Shown: one piece after another, positions 44,133 through 53,577 of the stretch
How the letters are laid out: each line of letters starts with the position of its first letter
Position numbering within the stretch: position 1 is the first letter of the stretch
NCBI RefSeq assembly: GCF_034008315.1
Contig: NZ_CP125377.1
Span: 2,740,001 to 2,804,000 of the forward strand
Direction: 5' to 3'
Origin: Pseudomonas sp. P8_241
GTDB taxonomy: Bacteria > Pseudomonadota > Gammaproteobacteria > Pseudomonadales > Pseudomonadaceae
Length of the DNA stretch: 64,000 bases
Position numbers and translations under genes: made by a program
The notes under the pieces: generated by a model
What the model saw: the letters and a program-made list of their open reading frames with translations, nothing else
Told to the model about the DNA's origin: nothing
The model's database searches: none

Positions 44133-45896
44133 TCAATGCCCGCCCACCACCATATTGCTGAACGGCGCGACGTAGGCCTGCAATGTCACCAACCCGCCGA
44201 CCAGGATCGCCAGCACGATGGAGTGGAAGAACACATAACGCAGGATTTCCCCTTCATGCCCGTACCAGCGGGTGGCGGTGGAGGCAACCACGATCGACTG
44301 GGCGTCGACCATCTTGCCCATGACCCCGCCGGAACTGTTGGCTGCGGCCATCAATACCGGACTGAGGCCCAACTGCTCGGCGGTGACCCGCTGCAAACCG
44401 CCAAACAACACGTTGGAGGCGGTGTCCGAGCCCGTCAGCGCCACGCCAAGCCAGCCCAGTAACGTCCCGAACATGGGGTAGAAAATCCCCGTCGCGGCGA
44501 AGGCCAGGCCCATCGTGGCGTCCAGCCCGGAGTAACGCGTGAGGAAGCCGAGGGCGAGCATCGCGGTGATGGTGATCAATGAGTAGCGCACCACCCACAG
44601 GGTTCGCAGGTATTGGTGGATCAGTTGTGGGATGGAGTAACCCATCAACAGGCCACCGACGATCGCGGCCAGCAGGATGCCGCTGCCGGTCGCGGTGAAC
44701 CAGGTGAACTTGTACACCGCTTCTTCGACTTTCGGCGCAGGCACCACCGGCGGTACTTTCTCGATCTGCTGGTGGATGGTGGTGAACGTCAGGACCGGAG
44801 CGAACACAGGGTTGGCTTCGCGCAGCGGTTTGCCCTGAGGGTCGAGCCTGGCTGCGCTCGTGGCCGGATCAATCGCCGGGCGGGTGTCGAACAGATTCTT
44901 GAAGCTTTGGGTGCCCCAGGCGAAGACGAACACCGTGAGGATGATCCACGGCAACCATGCACGTCTGACGGCTTTTTTCGAGTCGCTGGAAAACGCGGCG
45001 GTCGGCTCGGATGTGTTTTCATATTCGGCATCGATTTTCGAGTCGTCGACCCGCCCGGTCAGGGCGGCGGAGGTGTGTACGGTGGCCGGTTTCCAGACTT
45101 TCAGGAAACCGGTCAGGCAGGCCATGGAAATCAGCGCGGCAATCACGTCCACCAGCATCGGCCCGTGATAGTTGGACACGAGGAACTGCGGAATGGCAAA
45201 GCTGACGCCCGCCACCAGGATCGCCGGCCAGATTTCCAGCATCTTGCGCCAGCCAGCGAAGGCCCAGATCAACCAGAACGGTACGATCACCGAGAAAAAT
45301 GGCAGTTGCCGACCGACCATCATCGACAATTCCATCTCATCCAGCCCAGTGACCTTGGCCAACGTAATGATCGGTGTACCCAGGGCGCCGAACGCCACTG
45401 GCGCAGTGTTGGCGATCAACGCCAGGCCCGAGGCGGCCAACGGCGAGAAACCCAGGCCGATCAGAATTGCCCCTGTCACCGCCACGGGCGTACCGAAGCC
45501 CGCCGCGCCTTCGAAAAAGGCACCGAAGCAGAAGGCGATCAGCAGCAATTGCAGGCGCCGATCGTCGGTGATGCGCGCCAGGGAATCCTGCAGCACTTTG
45601 AACGAGCCGTTCTCGGTGGTCAGCCGGTGCAGGAAGATGATGTTCAACACAATCCAGCCAATCGGCAGCAAACCGTTGGCAGCGCCGTACAGCGCCGCCG
45701 AGCCCGCCATGCTCGCCGGCATGCCGAACGCAAAGATCGCGATGATCAATGCCGAGCCCAGTGCGAGCAACGCCGCCAGGTGTGCCTTGACATGGAAGAA
45801 CGCCAACGACGCCAGCATCACCACCACCGGCACGGCGGCCATGAGGGTTGAAAGGACCGGGCTATTGAACGGATCGTAGATTTGCTGCCAAACCAT
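44133..45896 (-). CDS. glcA: Glycolate/L-lactate permease (LctP family)
   Basis: 587 residues with about 13 membrane helices. LctP family motifs: FGAFFEGAAGFGTPVAVTGA, NTAPVAFGALGTPIITLAK, GWLGVALTGSDTASNVLFGGLQ, SSGGVMGKMVDAQSIVVAST. H+-coupled uptake of glycolate and lactate. Its place upstream of glcDEFG on the same strand favours glycolate (GlcA) over the lactate operon version LldP. The 5' leader contains AACAATAAAAA just before the ribosome site AGAGGTGG, a candidate Hfq/Crc target. Confidence 0.88.
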   Translation of the reverse strand: MVWQQIYDPFNSPVLSTLMAAVPVVVMLASLAFFHVKAHLAALLALGSALIIAIFAFGMPASMAGSAALYGAANGLLPIGWIVLNIIFLHRLTTENGSFKVLQDSLARITDDRRLQLLLIAFCFGAFFEGAAGFGTPVAVTGAILIGLGFSPLAASGLALIANTAPVAFGALGTPIITLAKVTGLDEMELSMMVGRQLPFFSVIVPFWLIWAFAGWRKMLEIWPAILVAGVSFAIPQFLVSNYHGPMLVDVIAALISMACLTGFLKVWKPATVHTSAALTGRVDDSKIDAEYENTSEPTAAFSSDSKKAVRRAWLPWIILTVFVFAWGTQSFKNLFDTRPAIDPATSAARLDPQGKPLREANPVFAPVLTFTTIHQQIEKVPPVVPAPKVEEAVYKFTWFTATGSGILLAAIVGGLLMGYSIPQLIHQYLRTLWVVRYSLITITAMLALGFLTRYSGLDATMGLAFAATGIFYPMFGTLLGWLGVALTGSDTASNVLFGGLQRVTAEQLGLSPVLMAAANSSGGVMGKMVDAQSIVVASTATRWYGHEGEILRYVFFHSIVLAILVGGLVTLQAYVAPFSNMVVGGH

Positions 45897-46075
45897 GTTC
45901 CACCTCTGCTTTTTATTGTTGGACGTGCAGACCCCGGGGGGGCGGTGGCTTGTAGTATAGGTGGCATTACGCCGCTGTCAGGTAAGGCCTCTGGTCTCGA
46001 CAAACAGCGCTTTTCGACAGGCTGAACTAGCATGGCCAGTAGGGTTTTGAAACCAGCCTGGGGAGGAACGCAGCC

Positions 46076-46312
46076 ATGACCGAGCGCCATGTGGAACACA
46101 AGGAAACGCTGTCGAACGGATGCAGTATCAAAGTCAAAGCCGAGATCCTGAAGGACGGCTCGCTGGGAATGTTCATCGGTGTTTACCGGCCGGACGGCAC
46201 GGTCATCGATGAGAACCACGATCCGAGACCCCACATGCTGGACATGGAAGCTGCGATGGATTGGGGCATCGACATCGCCAAGGGCATCGGCAACAGCCAG
46301 CGAACGCTGTGA
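46076..46312 (+). CDS. Small conserved protein of unknown function (78 aa)
   Basis: 78 residues after a clear GGGGAGGAA ribosome site. A mixed alpha/beta sequence (TLSNGCSIKVKAEILKDGSL, GMFIGVYRPDGTVIDE, HMLDMEAAMDWGIDIAKGI), soluble and without cysteines. Divergent from the glycolate permease and transcribed alone. Reads as a real cytoplasmic protein but belongs to no family I recognise. Confidence 0.7.
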   Translation: MTERHVEHKETLSNGCSIKVKAEILKDGSLGMFIGVYRPDGTVIDENHDPRPHMLDMEAAMDWGIDIAKGIGNSQRTL

Positions 46313-46634
46313 CATGCGGGGCAGGTTTTTAACCGGGTCCGACACCATTGCCGAATGTGCGGTTTCCCACCGACTGGCAAAAAACTCACTAACGACCGCG
46401 AGCTCTTTGATGAGTCAGGCGACTGATCGACCCGCCACCGACGTACGGGCGAGAGAATAGGCTCGCGCAGTGGTCACACCTATTGAATCAGCCCGATACC
46501 TTGTAAGAGCCGGACTTGCCCGCAAAGGCAACCAGTTTGCCGAGGAGTGGGCAAACGCTGCCACCTATACTCAGATCAGGGCCTTTTTGCGCGTCGAGCA
46601 TATCGTTCGGCGCAGACTTTAGAGAATCGCGATC
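46313..46634. other. 320-bp spacer with a degenerate REP-like segment
   Basis: No gene seen. TTGTAAGAGCCGGACTTGCC near 46503 resembles one half of a decayed REP. The promoter of the lipoprotein gene should be in the last 80 bp. Confidence 0.4.
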
Positions 46635-47702
46635 TTGGACCTGCGTTCGCTGATCGTCGTCGTGCTACTGGTGTTGGCGGGTTGCGCCACGCCTGAGCGC
46701 GCCCCTGTACAACAAGCGGCCCCCGTCTTCGTTTCCCCCGATACCTGGCAACAAGTGGATCGAGAAATTGTCGATGCGTCAAAATCCGCGACCGAGCAGA
46801 CCAAAATCTATGCGCACGGTGCCATGGATTACTGGCGCACACGGGTTTATCAACTGACCGAAGAGAATTTCATCCCCTGGTTCAGCAGTTACTGGACCCA
46901 GGAATGGATCTCGATGAAAGTCAGCTGGTACACCCTCAGTTCCGAGGGGGAGCAGGATGCGTCCGCCAAACGGCTGGCGGCCTATCTGCTGGAGGCGTAT
47001 CAGGAAAAGGTACTGGCCCCGGTGGCGCTGGAGATTGATCCCGATGCGATCCTGGGCAATGCCTCGGCGTTCTATGTGGACATTCTCAAGGAAGAACTTC
47101 AGAAAATTTCCAAGCGCCACGGCGTGCCGATGGCCCAACTGAACGGCCGAATCCAGAAAGTCCCCGCCATAGCGCTCGGGCCACCGGCGGCGCGCAATGC
47201 CTCGCTGTACCAGGTGATGCGCACCGAGCCATTGAATACGTTGCCGGCGTACGCGGCGTTGATCGATAAAATCCATAAGGCCGGGGGGAGCAAGGGCGTC
47301 GACTCGACCGATACTGCGATGGCTCCGGTCGCCAAGCGCGCCAGCCAGCAGATAGAGGCCGAGATGGCCCCGCGTGGGGCCGCCAGCGCCGTGGCCGCAG
47401 CCGCAGGGAAACTCGCTGGTGGCTTGATCACCGTTGGCGTGGCGGGCATTCGCGCAATCATTCGAGCCAACGACCGACCCGACAGCGAGGCGCTGATCCG
47501 CAGCAGTCTGGGCAACACCTTCGACAAGGCCTGGACGAAACTGGTGCAGAACCCGACCAGCGGTGTGATGGCCGGCACGTTGTATATGGCGGGGCAGATC
47601 GAAGGCAACCTGGCGGTCACTGATCAACCGCCGGTCGGCTTGAGTGCCGGCGCTGTCGATTGGAGTCCGGTGCCATCGACTACCCAACAGAACACCCCAT
47701 GA
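46635..47702 (+). CDS. Predicted lipoprotein
   Basis: 355 residues starting at TTG (stop codon 15 bases upstream, no in-frame ATG before the signal). Lipobox VLAGC with Cys17 acylated. The mature protein is mostly helical (EQTKIYAHGAMDYWRTRVYQL, YLLEAYQEKVLAPVALEID) and has an Ala/Gly-rich segment (SAVAAAAGKLAGGLITVGVAG, about 253-273) that may insert into or lie on the membrane. Not recognised as a named family; periplasmic side of inner or outer membrane. Confidence 0.7.
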   Translation: MDLRSLIVVVLLVLAGCATPERAPVQQAAPVFVSPDTWQQVDREIVDASKSATEQTKIYAHGAMDYWRTRVYQLTEENFIPWFSSYWTQEWISMKVSWYTLSSEGEQDASAKRLAAYLLEAYQEKVLAPVALEIDPDAILGNASAFYVDILKEELQKISKRHGVPMAQLNGRIQKVPAIALGPPAARNASLYQVMRTEPLNTLPAYAALIDKIHKAGGSKGVDSTDTAMAPVAKRASQQIEAEMAPRGAASAVAAAAGKLAGGLITVGVAGIRAIIRANDRPDSEALIRSSLGNTFDKAWTKLVQNPTSGVMAGTLYMAGQIEGNLAVTDQPPVGLSAGAVDWSPVPSTTQQNTP

Positions 47703-47718
47703 CCGAAGGAGAACACTC

Positions 47719-48072
47719 ATGTCTTACGTTGATGGATTCATCGCGGCGGTACCCACCGCCAATCGCGCGCAATACCTGAAGCACGCCGAAATCGCCGCGC
47801 AGATCTTCAAGGAAAACGGTGCACTGGAAGTGGTCGAGTGCTGGGGCGATGATGTGCCGCAAGGCAAGGTCACCTCGTTCCCGCTGGCGGTCAAACTCAA
47901 GGAAGACGAAACCGTGGCGATGGGCTGGATCATCTGGCCGGACAAGGAGACCCGTAACGCCGCAATGGACAAGATGATGCAGGACCCGCGCATGCAGCCG
48001 GACGTCAATCCCATGCCGTTTGACGGTCAGCGCATGGTGTTCGGCGGGTTTGAAATACTCCTCAAGGCCTGA
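47719..48072 (+). CDS. DUF1428 (YbaA-like) protein
   Basis: 117 residues from MSYVDGFIAAVP after GAAGGAGA. Dimeric alpha/beta-barrel-type sequence with the DUF1428 features ECWGDDVPQGKVTSFPLAVK, VAMGWIIWPDKETRNAA and FDGQRMVFGGFE. Cytoplasmic. Some YbaA-like proteins are annotated as possible RNA- or methylglyoxal-related proteins, but no function is firmly known. Confidence 0.88.
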   Translation: MSYVDGFIAAVPTANRAQYLKHAEIAAQIFKENGALEVVECWGDDVPQGKVTSFPLAVKLKEDETVAMGWIIWPDKETRNAAMDKMMQDPRMQPDVNPMPFDGQRMVFGGFEILLKA

Positions 48073-48086
48073 CGCCAGCCACAGGG

Positions 48087-48281
48087 TCACTCCGCTGTCG
48101 GGGTGATCCTGCAACTTTTACGCTGGCGGATTTCTTCGTCCGTCGGACGCTCGCGAATGAATTCGAAACGTGGCTCACCTTCGCTGTAATGCACCAGCCA
48201 GCCCCATTCCAGCGTGAGCTCGTCCTGTCCGGGCGTGGGTGGCATGGCCCACCATGGCTCTTTGCTGATGATCTGTCGCAT
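48087..48281 (-). CDS. Small conserved hypothetical protein (64 aa)
   Basis: 64 residues preceded by a strong GGAGGGG site. The sequence LEWGWLVHYSEGEPRFEFIRE and a charged C-terminus (ERPTDEEIRQRK) look folded and soluble. Divergent from thpR with a short promoter gap. No family assigned. Confidence 0.65.
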   Translation of the reverse strand: MRQIISKEPWWAMPPTPGQDELTLEWGWLVHYSEGEPRFEFIRERPTDEEIRQRKSCRITPTAE

Positions 48282-48391
48282 GGCCCCCTCCGCGTGATTC
48301 GCCTGCTTGAACTATAACGTGCATGCCGCAAGGTGCCAGAAACCCGCTGGCCGGATGTAGACTCCAAAGATTCCCGCAAGAGAAGCCCGGC

Positions 48392-48931
48392 ATGAATGAC
48401 GAATCGCGCGAACCGTTCAAGCGGCTGTTCTTTGCCCTCGATTGCCCGCCGGCGCAGCGCAAGGCAATCGCCCAATGGCGCAGCGCCCTGCAACTGCGCA
48501 GCGGAAGACCGGTGCCTGCGGACAATTTTCACCTGACATTGAAGTTTCTCGGTTCGATCGCCACCGCGCAGATCGCGGATATCTGCGAGGCTGCGGCGGC
48601 GGTACGCACCTCGACCGGTCGCTTGACCGTGACGCTTGATCGACTGGATGTCTGGCGCAGGGCAGGGGCGCTGGTAATGGTGCCGGAACAGACCCCACCG
48701 GGTTTGTTGCGTCTGGTGTATGACCTTGAGCAGGCGTTGTTGCCGTTTGCCCTGGAGGATGCGCCACGGGAATACCGTCCGCATCTGACGCTGGCCCGTG
48801 ACTTTCGTGCGCCTGTTCCCGAGTCCACCTCGGCGCCGGAATTCTTCCTGCGTGCCGATCGGTTCACCTTGTTCGAATCGCACAAGGGACGCTACCGGGC
48901 ACTGGCCGAGTGGCCGCTGGGTTCGGTGTGA
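48392..48931 (+). CDS. thpR: RNA 2',3'-cyclic phosphodiesterase (2H phosphoesterase)
   Basis: 179 residues. The two HxT catalytic motifs are present: NFHLTLKFLG (about 45-54) and RPHLTLARDF (about 128-137), with the family opening RLFFALDCPP. Hydrolyses 2',3'-cyclic phosphates to 2'-phosphates; formerly LigT. Start at 48392 chosen because the family sequence begins about a dozen residues later and AGAAG precedes it. Confidence 0.92.
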   Translation: MNDESREPFKRLFFALDCPPAQRKAIAQWRSALQLRSGRPVPADNFHLTLKFLGSIATAQIADICEAAAAVRTSTGRLTVTLDRLDVWRRAGALVMVPEQTPPGLLRLVYDLEQALLPFALEDAPREYRPHLTLARDFRAPVPESTSAPEFFLRADRFTLFESHKGRYRALAEWPLGSV

Positions 48932-48946
48932 TCCAAAGCAAAAAAA

Positions 48947-48962
48947 GGCGCCCGAGGGCGCC
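48947..48962 (-). terminator. Terminator of the polyamine ABC transporter operon
   Basis: GGCGCCC-GA-GGGCGCC stem followed on the minus strand by TTTTTTT. It lies 94 bp past the end of potF, and also 16 bp past the convergent thpR stop. Confidence 0.85.
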
Positions 48963-49055
48963 GAAATTCACCTTGACCGAGGGAGCCAGGTGAGTGATGC
49001 AGCGGTGGTAAGGCGCTGCATGAATGTGCTCTGGCAGCTCCTACGCAAACGGTGG

Positions 49056-50153
49056 TTATTTACCCAACTTTACCTTGGTCCAACCGCGGGTCATGACCCG
49101 CTGCACGCCAATCGGCATGTCCGGAATTGCATACAGCGTCGCCATCACGTCCTGGGACGGGTACGAACCGGGGTCGTTGCGGATCGCTTCATCCACCAGC
49201 GGCGTGGCCGCCAGGTTGGCGTTGCTGTAGCCGATGTTGTTGGTGATCTCGGCGATGATGTCCGGGCGCATCAGGAAGTTCATGAACAGGTACGCTTCCT
49301 CGACGTTCGCCGCGTCACGCGGGATGGCGACCATGTCGTAGAAGCTGCCGGCGCCTTCCTTCGGAATGCTGTAGTCGATCTTCACTTTGTCGCCGGCTTC
49401 CTCGGCGCGGGCCTTGGCTTGCAGCACATCGCCGGAGTAACCGACGGCGACGCAGATATTGCCGTTGGCCAGGTCGGAGATGTACTTGGACGAGTGGAAG
49501 TAGGCCACCGACGGACGGATCTTCATGAACAGCGCTTCGGCTTCGGCGATGTGCGCCTTGTCCTGATCGTTCACCGGGTAGCCCAGGTAGTGCAGGGCGG
49601 CCGGGATCATTTCGGTGGGCGAATCGAGGAAACTGATGCCGCAGGCTTTGAGCTTTTCAGCGTTTTGTGGTTTGAACAGCAAGTCCCAGGAGTTGGTCGG
49701 TGCGTTGGCGCCGAGCACTTCCTTGACCTTTTGCGGGTTGAATCCGATGCCGATCGAGCCCCACATGTACGGGAACGCATGGGCGTTGTCCGGGTCGCTG
49801 GCGGACGCGTTTTTCAGCAGGACCGGATTGAGGTTTTTCCAGTTCGGCAGCTTTGACTTGTCCAGTTCCTGATAGACGCCGGCCTTGACCTGCTTGGCCA
49901 GGAAACTGTTGGACGGCACGACGATGTCATAGCCGGATTTGCCTGCCAGCAGGCGGGCTTCAAGGGTTTCGTTACTGTCGAACACATCGTAGGTCACGCG
50001 GATGCCGGTCTCGTCTTCGAACTTCTTGACGGTGTCCGGGGCAATGTAATCCGACCAGTTGTAGACGCGCAGAACCTTGTCATTGGCCTGGGCGCCGGAG
50101 GCAATCACGCCCAATAAGGACAGTGTCAGCAGAGTCCTGCCAAACATTTTCAT
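49056..50153 (-). CDS. potF: Polyamine ABC transporter substrate-binding protein (PotF/SpuD-like)
   Basis: 365 residues from [10 protein letters not shown]; signal peptide cut near GAQA-NDK (about 24). PotF-type features: [59 protein letters not shown]. Aspartate and tryptophan residues typical of the putrescine site are in the right blocks. Periplasmic receptor delivering putrescine or spermidine to PotHI. Last gene of the potG-H-I-F run; a 141-bp gap with a repeat separates it from potI. Confidence 0.93.
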   Translation of the reverse strand: MKMFGRTLLTLSLLGVIASGAQANDKVLRVYNWSDYIAPDTVKKFEDETGIRVTYDVFDSNETLEARLLAGKSGYDIVVPSNSFLAKQVKAGVYQELDKSKLPNWKNLNPVLLKNASASDPDNAHAFPYMWGSIGIGFNPQKVKEVLGANAPTNSWDLLFKPQNAEKLKACGISFLDSPTEMIPAALHYLGYPVNDQDKAHIAEAEALFMKIRPSVAYFHSSKYISDLANGNICVAVGYSGDVLQAKARAEEAGDKVKIDYSIPKEGAGSFYDMVAIPRDAANVEEAYLFMNFLMRPDIIAEITNNIGYSNANLAATPLVDEAIRNDPGSYPSQDVMATLYAIPDMPIGVQRVMTRGWTKVKLGK

Positions 50154-50217
50154 CGGTACAACTCCATTTCTTTTTATATAAATCACAAAACCTGTGGCGA
50201 GGGAGGGTGCCCATCAT

Positions 50218-50297
50218 CCTGTAGGAGCTGTCGAGTGCAACGAGGCTGCGATCTTTTAAAGGAAAGATCAAAAAATCGCAGCCTGCGGCAGCTCCTA
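50218..50297. repeat. REP-like inverted repeat overlapping the potI stop codon
   Basis: TGTAGGAGCTGTCGAGTGCA...GCAGCTCCTAC with inner arms GGCTGCGATC/GATC..TCGCAGCC. A different, longer hairpin class from the other REPs. Its right end provides the TAG stop of potI (50295-50297), so the repeat forms the 3' end of that gene. A processed mRNA end here would favour higher potF levels or stability. Confidence 0.7.
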
Positions 50298-51179
50298 CGC
50301 GGTGGCCCCTGCCATTTGCTTTTGCGGTTGTTGCCAGGATTCGCTGGCGGTCTGGTCCATCGCTTCCTGGATCGCCCGTTTACGGCTGGCTTCGGCACGG
50401 CGGCTGAAGTACCAGACCATGAAGGTCACGATCGACACGGCCAACAGGATCAGGCTGGCCACGGCGTTGATCTCGGGTTTAACACCCAGTCGCACCGCCG
50501 AGAACACTTCCATCGGCAAGGTCGTGGAACCCGGACCCGAGACGAAGCTCGCCAGCACCAGGTCATCCAGCGACAGGGCGAACGACATCATGCCGCCGGC
50601 CGCCAGTGACGGCGCGATCATCGGAATGGTGATCAGGAAAAACACCTTGAACGGCTTGGCACCGAGGTCCATGGCCGCTTCTTCGATGGACAGGTCCAGC
50701 TCGCGAAGGCGGGCGGAGACGACCACCGCTACATAGGCGGCACAAAACGTGGTGTGGGCGATCCAGATCGTGACGATGCCACGCTCCATCGGCCAGCCGA
50801 TCAGTTGCGCCATCGCCACGAACAGCAGCAACAGCGACAGACCGGTGATCACTTCAGGCATCACCAGCGGCGCGGTGACCAGACCACCGAACAGTGTGCG
50901 ACCCTTGAAGCGCGTTACGCGGGTCAGCACGAACGCTGCCAAAGTACCCAGCGCGACGGCTGCAATCGCTGTGTAGCAGGCGATTTCCAGCGAGCGCACC
51001 ACCGAACCCATCAGCTGTGAGTTGTCGAGCAAACCGGCGTACCACTTGAACGACCAGCCGCCCCACACCGTCACCAGCTTGGAGGCGTTGAACGAGTAGA
51101 TCACCAGAATCAGCATCGGCAGGTAGATAAACGACAGGCCGAAAATCAGCATGAACTTTGAAAATTCGAAGCGTTTCAT
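50295..51179 (-). CDS. potI: Polyamine ABC transporter permease PotI
   Basis: 294 residues with six membrane helices. The binding-protein-dependent transport loop is EEAAMDLGAKPFKVFFLITIP, fitting the EAA motif that contacts the ATPase. PotI-type opening (FSKFMLIFGLSFIYLPMLILVIYSFNASK). The ATG overlaps the potH stop (ATGA), indicating coupled translation. Confidence 0.93.
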   Translation of the reverse strand: MKRFEFSKFMLIFGLSFIYLPMLILVIYSFNASKLVTVWGGWSFKWYAGLLDNSQLMGSVVRSLEIACYTAIAAVALGTLAAFVLTRVTRFKGRTLFGGLVTAPLVMPEVITGLSLLLLFVAMAQLIGWPMERGIVTIWIAHTTFCAAYVAVVVSARLRELDLSIEEAAMDLGAKPFKVFFLITIPMIAPSLAAGGMMSFALSLDDLVLASFVSGPGSTTLPMEVFSAVRLGVKPEINAVASLILLAVSIVTFMVWYFSRRAEASRKRAIQEAMDQTASESWQQPQKQMAGATA

Positions 51180-52090
51180 CCCCGTGCCTCCATCTCTTTG
51201 GCCTGGCTGCGGTTGAACAGCAGAATCGGCACAATCAGGATCAACAGCATCACCACCGCCAGGGCAGACGCCACCGGCCAGTCGCGGTTATTGAAGAACT
51301 CTTGCCACAGCACTCGGCCGATCATCAGGGTTTCCGGGCCACCCAGCAGTTCCGGAATCACGAACTCGCCGACCACCGGAATGAACACCAGCATGCAACC
51401 GGCGATGATGCCGTTCTTGGCCAGCGGCACGGTGATTTTCCAGAAACTGTTAAAAGTGCTCGAGCCCAGGTCCGACGCTGCTTCCAGCAGGCTCTGGTCG
51501 TGTTTGACCAGGTTGGCGTAGAGCGGCAGGATCATGAACGGCAGATACGCATACACCACGCCGATATACACGGCGGTATTGGTGTTGAGGATCTCGATCG
51601 GGTGGGAGGTCAGCCCGGTCCACATCAGGAAACCGTTGAGCAAACCGTTGTTGCTGAGGATGCCCATCCACGCGTAAACGCGGATCAGGATCGCGGTCCA
51701 GGTCGGCATCATGATCAGCAGCATCAAGACGTTTTGCGCTTCCTTGCTCGCCTTGGTAATGGCGTAGGCCATCGGGAAGCCGATCACCAGGCACATCAGC
51801 GTGCTGTACAGCGCGACCTTCAACGAACCGAGATAAGCCGAGAGATACAGCTCATCTTCGCCCAGCAAGGTGTAGTTGCCGATGTTGAGCAGCAGATTGA
51901 ATTTCTGCTCGGCGAAGGTGTAGATCTCCGAGTAGGGCGGAATGGCCAGTGCGGCTTCCGAGAAGCTGATTTTCATCACCAGGAAGAACGGCAACATGAA
52001 GAACAGGCACAGCCATACGAACGGAATGCCGATGACCAGTTTTCGCCCACTGGGCACCAGGCGCAGCAATTGCTGATTGAAGGTTCTCAT
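51176..52090 (-). CDS. potH: Polyamine ABC transporter permease PotH
   Basis: 304 residues from MRTFNQQLLR with six membrane helices. EAA loop LLEAASDLGSSTFNSFWKITVP. PotH-type sequence includes FVWLCLFFMLPFFLVMKISF. Overlaps the potG stop by four bases (ATGA). Forms the channel with PotI. Confidence 0.93.
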   Translation of the reverse strand: MRTFNQQLLRLVPSGRKLVIGIPFVWLCLFFMLPFFLVMKISFSEAALAIPPYSEIYTFAEQKFNLLLNIGNYTLLGEDELYLSAYLGSLKVALYSTLMCLVIGFPMAYAITKASKEAQNVLMLLIMMPTWTAILIRVYAWMGILSNNGLLNGFLMWTGLTSHPIEILNTNTAVYIGVVYAYLPFMILPLYANLVKHDQSLLEAASDLGSSTFNSFWKITVPLAKNGIIAGCMLVFIPVVGEFVIPELLGGPETLMIGRVLWQEFFNNRDWPVASALAVVMLLILIVPILLFNRSQAKEMEARG

Positions 52091-53229
52091 GCGCGCAGTA
52101 CCACGCCGCTGTCGTCTTCCCACCATACGTAGACCTGATCGTCCCAGGTCGGACGGGCGCCACGGCGTTCGGCGTTGGCCATGAACGACTGCACGACTTT
52201 GCCGCCCGGCAGCTCGACGTAGAACACCGAGTGACCGCCGAGGTAGGCAATGTCATGCACTTTGCCGCTGGACCAGTTGTAACGGGTATCAGGCTTGGTG
52301 GTGCTGACCAACAGTTTTTCCGGGCGGATCGCGTAGGTGATCGACTTGTCCTGCACCGATGTGCTGACGCCATGACCCACGTAGATCTTCTGCTCCAGGT
52401 CCGGGCTGTGGATGATCGCGTGACCTTCCAGGTCTTCGATCACGGTGCCGTCGAAGGCGTTCACGTTGCCGATGAACTCGCAGACCATGCGGCTGACCGG
52501 CGCCTCGTAAATGTCCACCGGACTGCCGATCTGTGCGATCCAGCCCAGGTGCATGATTGCAATGCGCTGGGCCATGGTCATGGCCTCTTCCTGGTCGTGG
52601 GTCACCATCACGCAGGTCACGCCGACGCGCTCGATGATTTCCACCAGTTCCAGCTGCATTTGCGAACGCAGTTTTTTATCCAGTGCACCCATCGGTTCGT
52701 CGAGCAACAGCAGCTTTGGACGCTTGGCCAGGGAACGGGCCAGAGCCACGCGCTGACGCTGACCGCCAGACAGTTGATGGGGTTTGCGTTTGGCGTATTG
52801 GGTCATGTGCACCAGGCGCAGCATCTCTTCAACGCGGGCGTCGATTTCACTGGCGGGCAAACGGTCCTGCTTGAGGCCGAAGGCGATGTTCTGTGCCACG
52901 GTCATGTGCGGGAACAGGGCGTAGGACTGGAACATCATGTTGATCGGACGCTCGTACGGCGGCATGTCTGTGATGTCGACACCGTCGAGCAGAATCCGGC
53001 CTTCGGTCGGGCGCTCGAAACCGGCGAGCATGCGCAGCAGGGTCGATTTGCCCGAACCGGAGCCGCCGAGCAGGGCAAAGATTTCGCCCTGATGGATCTC
53101 CAGGGACACATCGTCCACCGCCGTGGTCTCGTCGAATTTCTTGGTGACGCGATCGACTTTCACCAACACCTTTTTCGGTGCCTGGTGACCCTCAAGAGCC
53201 TTCCTGTAGATGCTGGAGGCGTTTGCCAT
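52087..53229 (-). CDS. potG: Polyamine ABC transporter ATP-binding protein PotG
   Basis: 380 residues from MANASSIYRK. Walker A ALLGGSGSGKSTLLR, signature LSGGQRQRVALARSLA, Walker B KLLLLDEPMGALDKKLR, then a C-terminal TOBE domain. The frame can be read upstream to 53436 only because REP DNA happens to be open; that extension is not real. Energises uptake with PotHI. Confidence 0.95.
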   Translation of the reverse strand: MANASSIYRKALEGHQAPKKVLVKVDRVTKKFDETTAVDDVSLEIHQGEIFALLGGSGSGKSTLLRMLAGFERPTEGRILLDGVDITDMPPYERPINMMFQSYALFPHMTVAQNIAFGLKQDRLPASEIDARVEEMLRLVHMTQYAKRKPHQLSGGQRQRVALARSLAKRPKLLLLDEPMGALDKKLRSQMQLELVEIIERVGVTCVMVTHDQEEAMTMAQRIAIMHLGWIAQIGSPVDIYEAPVSRMVCEFIGNVNAFDGTVIEDLEGHAIIHSPDLEQKIYVGHGVSTSVQDKSITYAIRPEKLLVSTTKPDTRYNWSSGKVHDIAYLGGHSVFYVELPGGKVVQSFMANAERRGARPTWDDQVYVWWEDDSGVVLRA

Positions 53230-53317
53230 GTGAAACTCCCAACAGGTTTCAGTCGCCGGGCCAACGCGGCCCTGCTTAATAGTGGATTGCAAACCCGGGG
53301 CAGGTCCGCGCATTCCT

Positions 53318-53421
53318 CTGTAGGAGCGAGCCTGCTCGCGATGGTCGCCAACGATGACGCTGGCAGTCTGAATGCCCGCGGTGTCCGGACATCCATCGCG
53401 AGCAGGCTCGCTCCTACAGGG
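53318..53421. repeat. REP pair (BIME) in the 350-bp potG leader region
   Basis: CTGTAGGAGCGAGCCTGCTC and facing ATCGCGAGCAGGCTCGCTCC with CTACAG, 50-60 bp apart. The rest of the 53.23-53.58 kb gap contains no gene. On the minus strand AACAACAA occurs at 53480-53488. Confidence 0.9.
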
Positions 53422-53577
53422 AATTGCGTGTCCCACCTCGGGTTAATTCGGCGCCGCCATCCTGGCTGCCTGGTCGTACTTGTTGTTATCGCAGTGTGTT
53501 GCTTGCGCGAGCGAGGCACGCAAAAGCGCCTGCCCGCTCGCACAGGGCAGTTAATCGTTGAACGTGGTTTGAGGCCG

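Noticed and set aside
53230..53436. 69-residue N-terminal extension of PotG.
   Set aside because: It translates REP DNA (the peptide CRSEPARDG is a typical REP product), while MANASSIY is the normal start.
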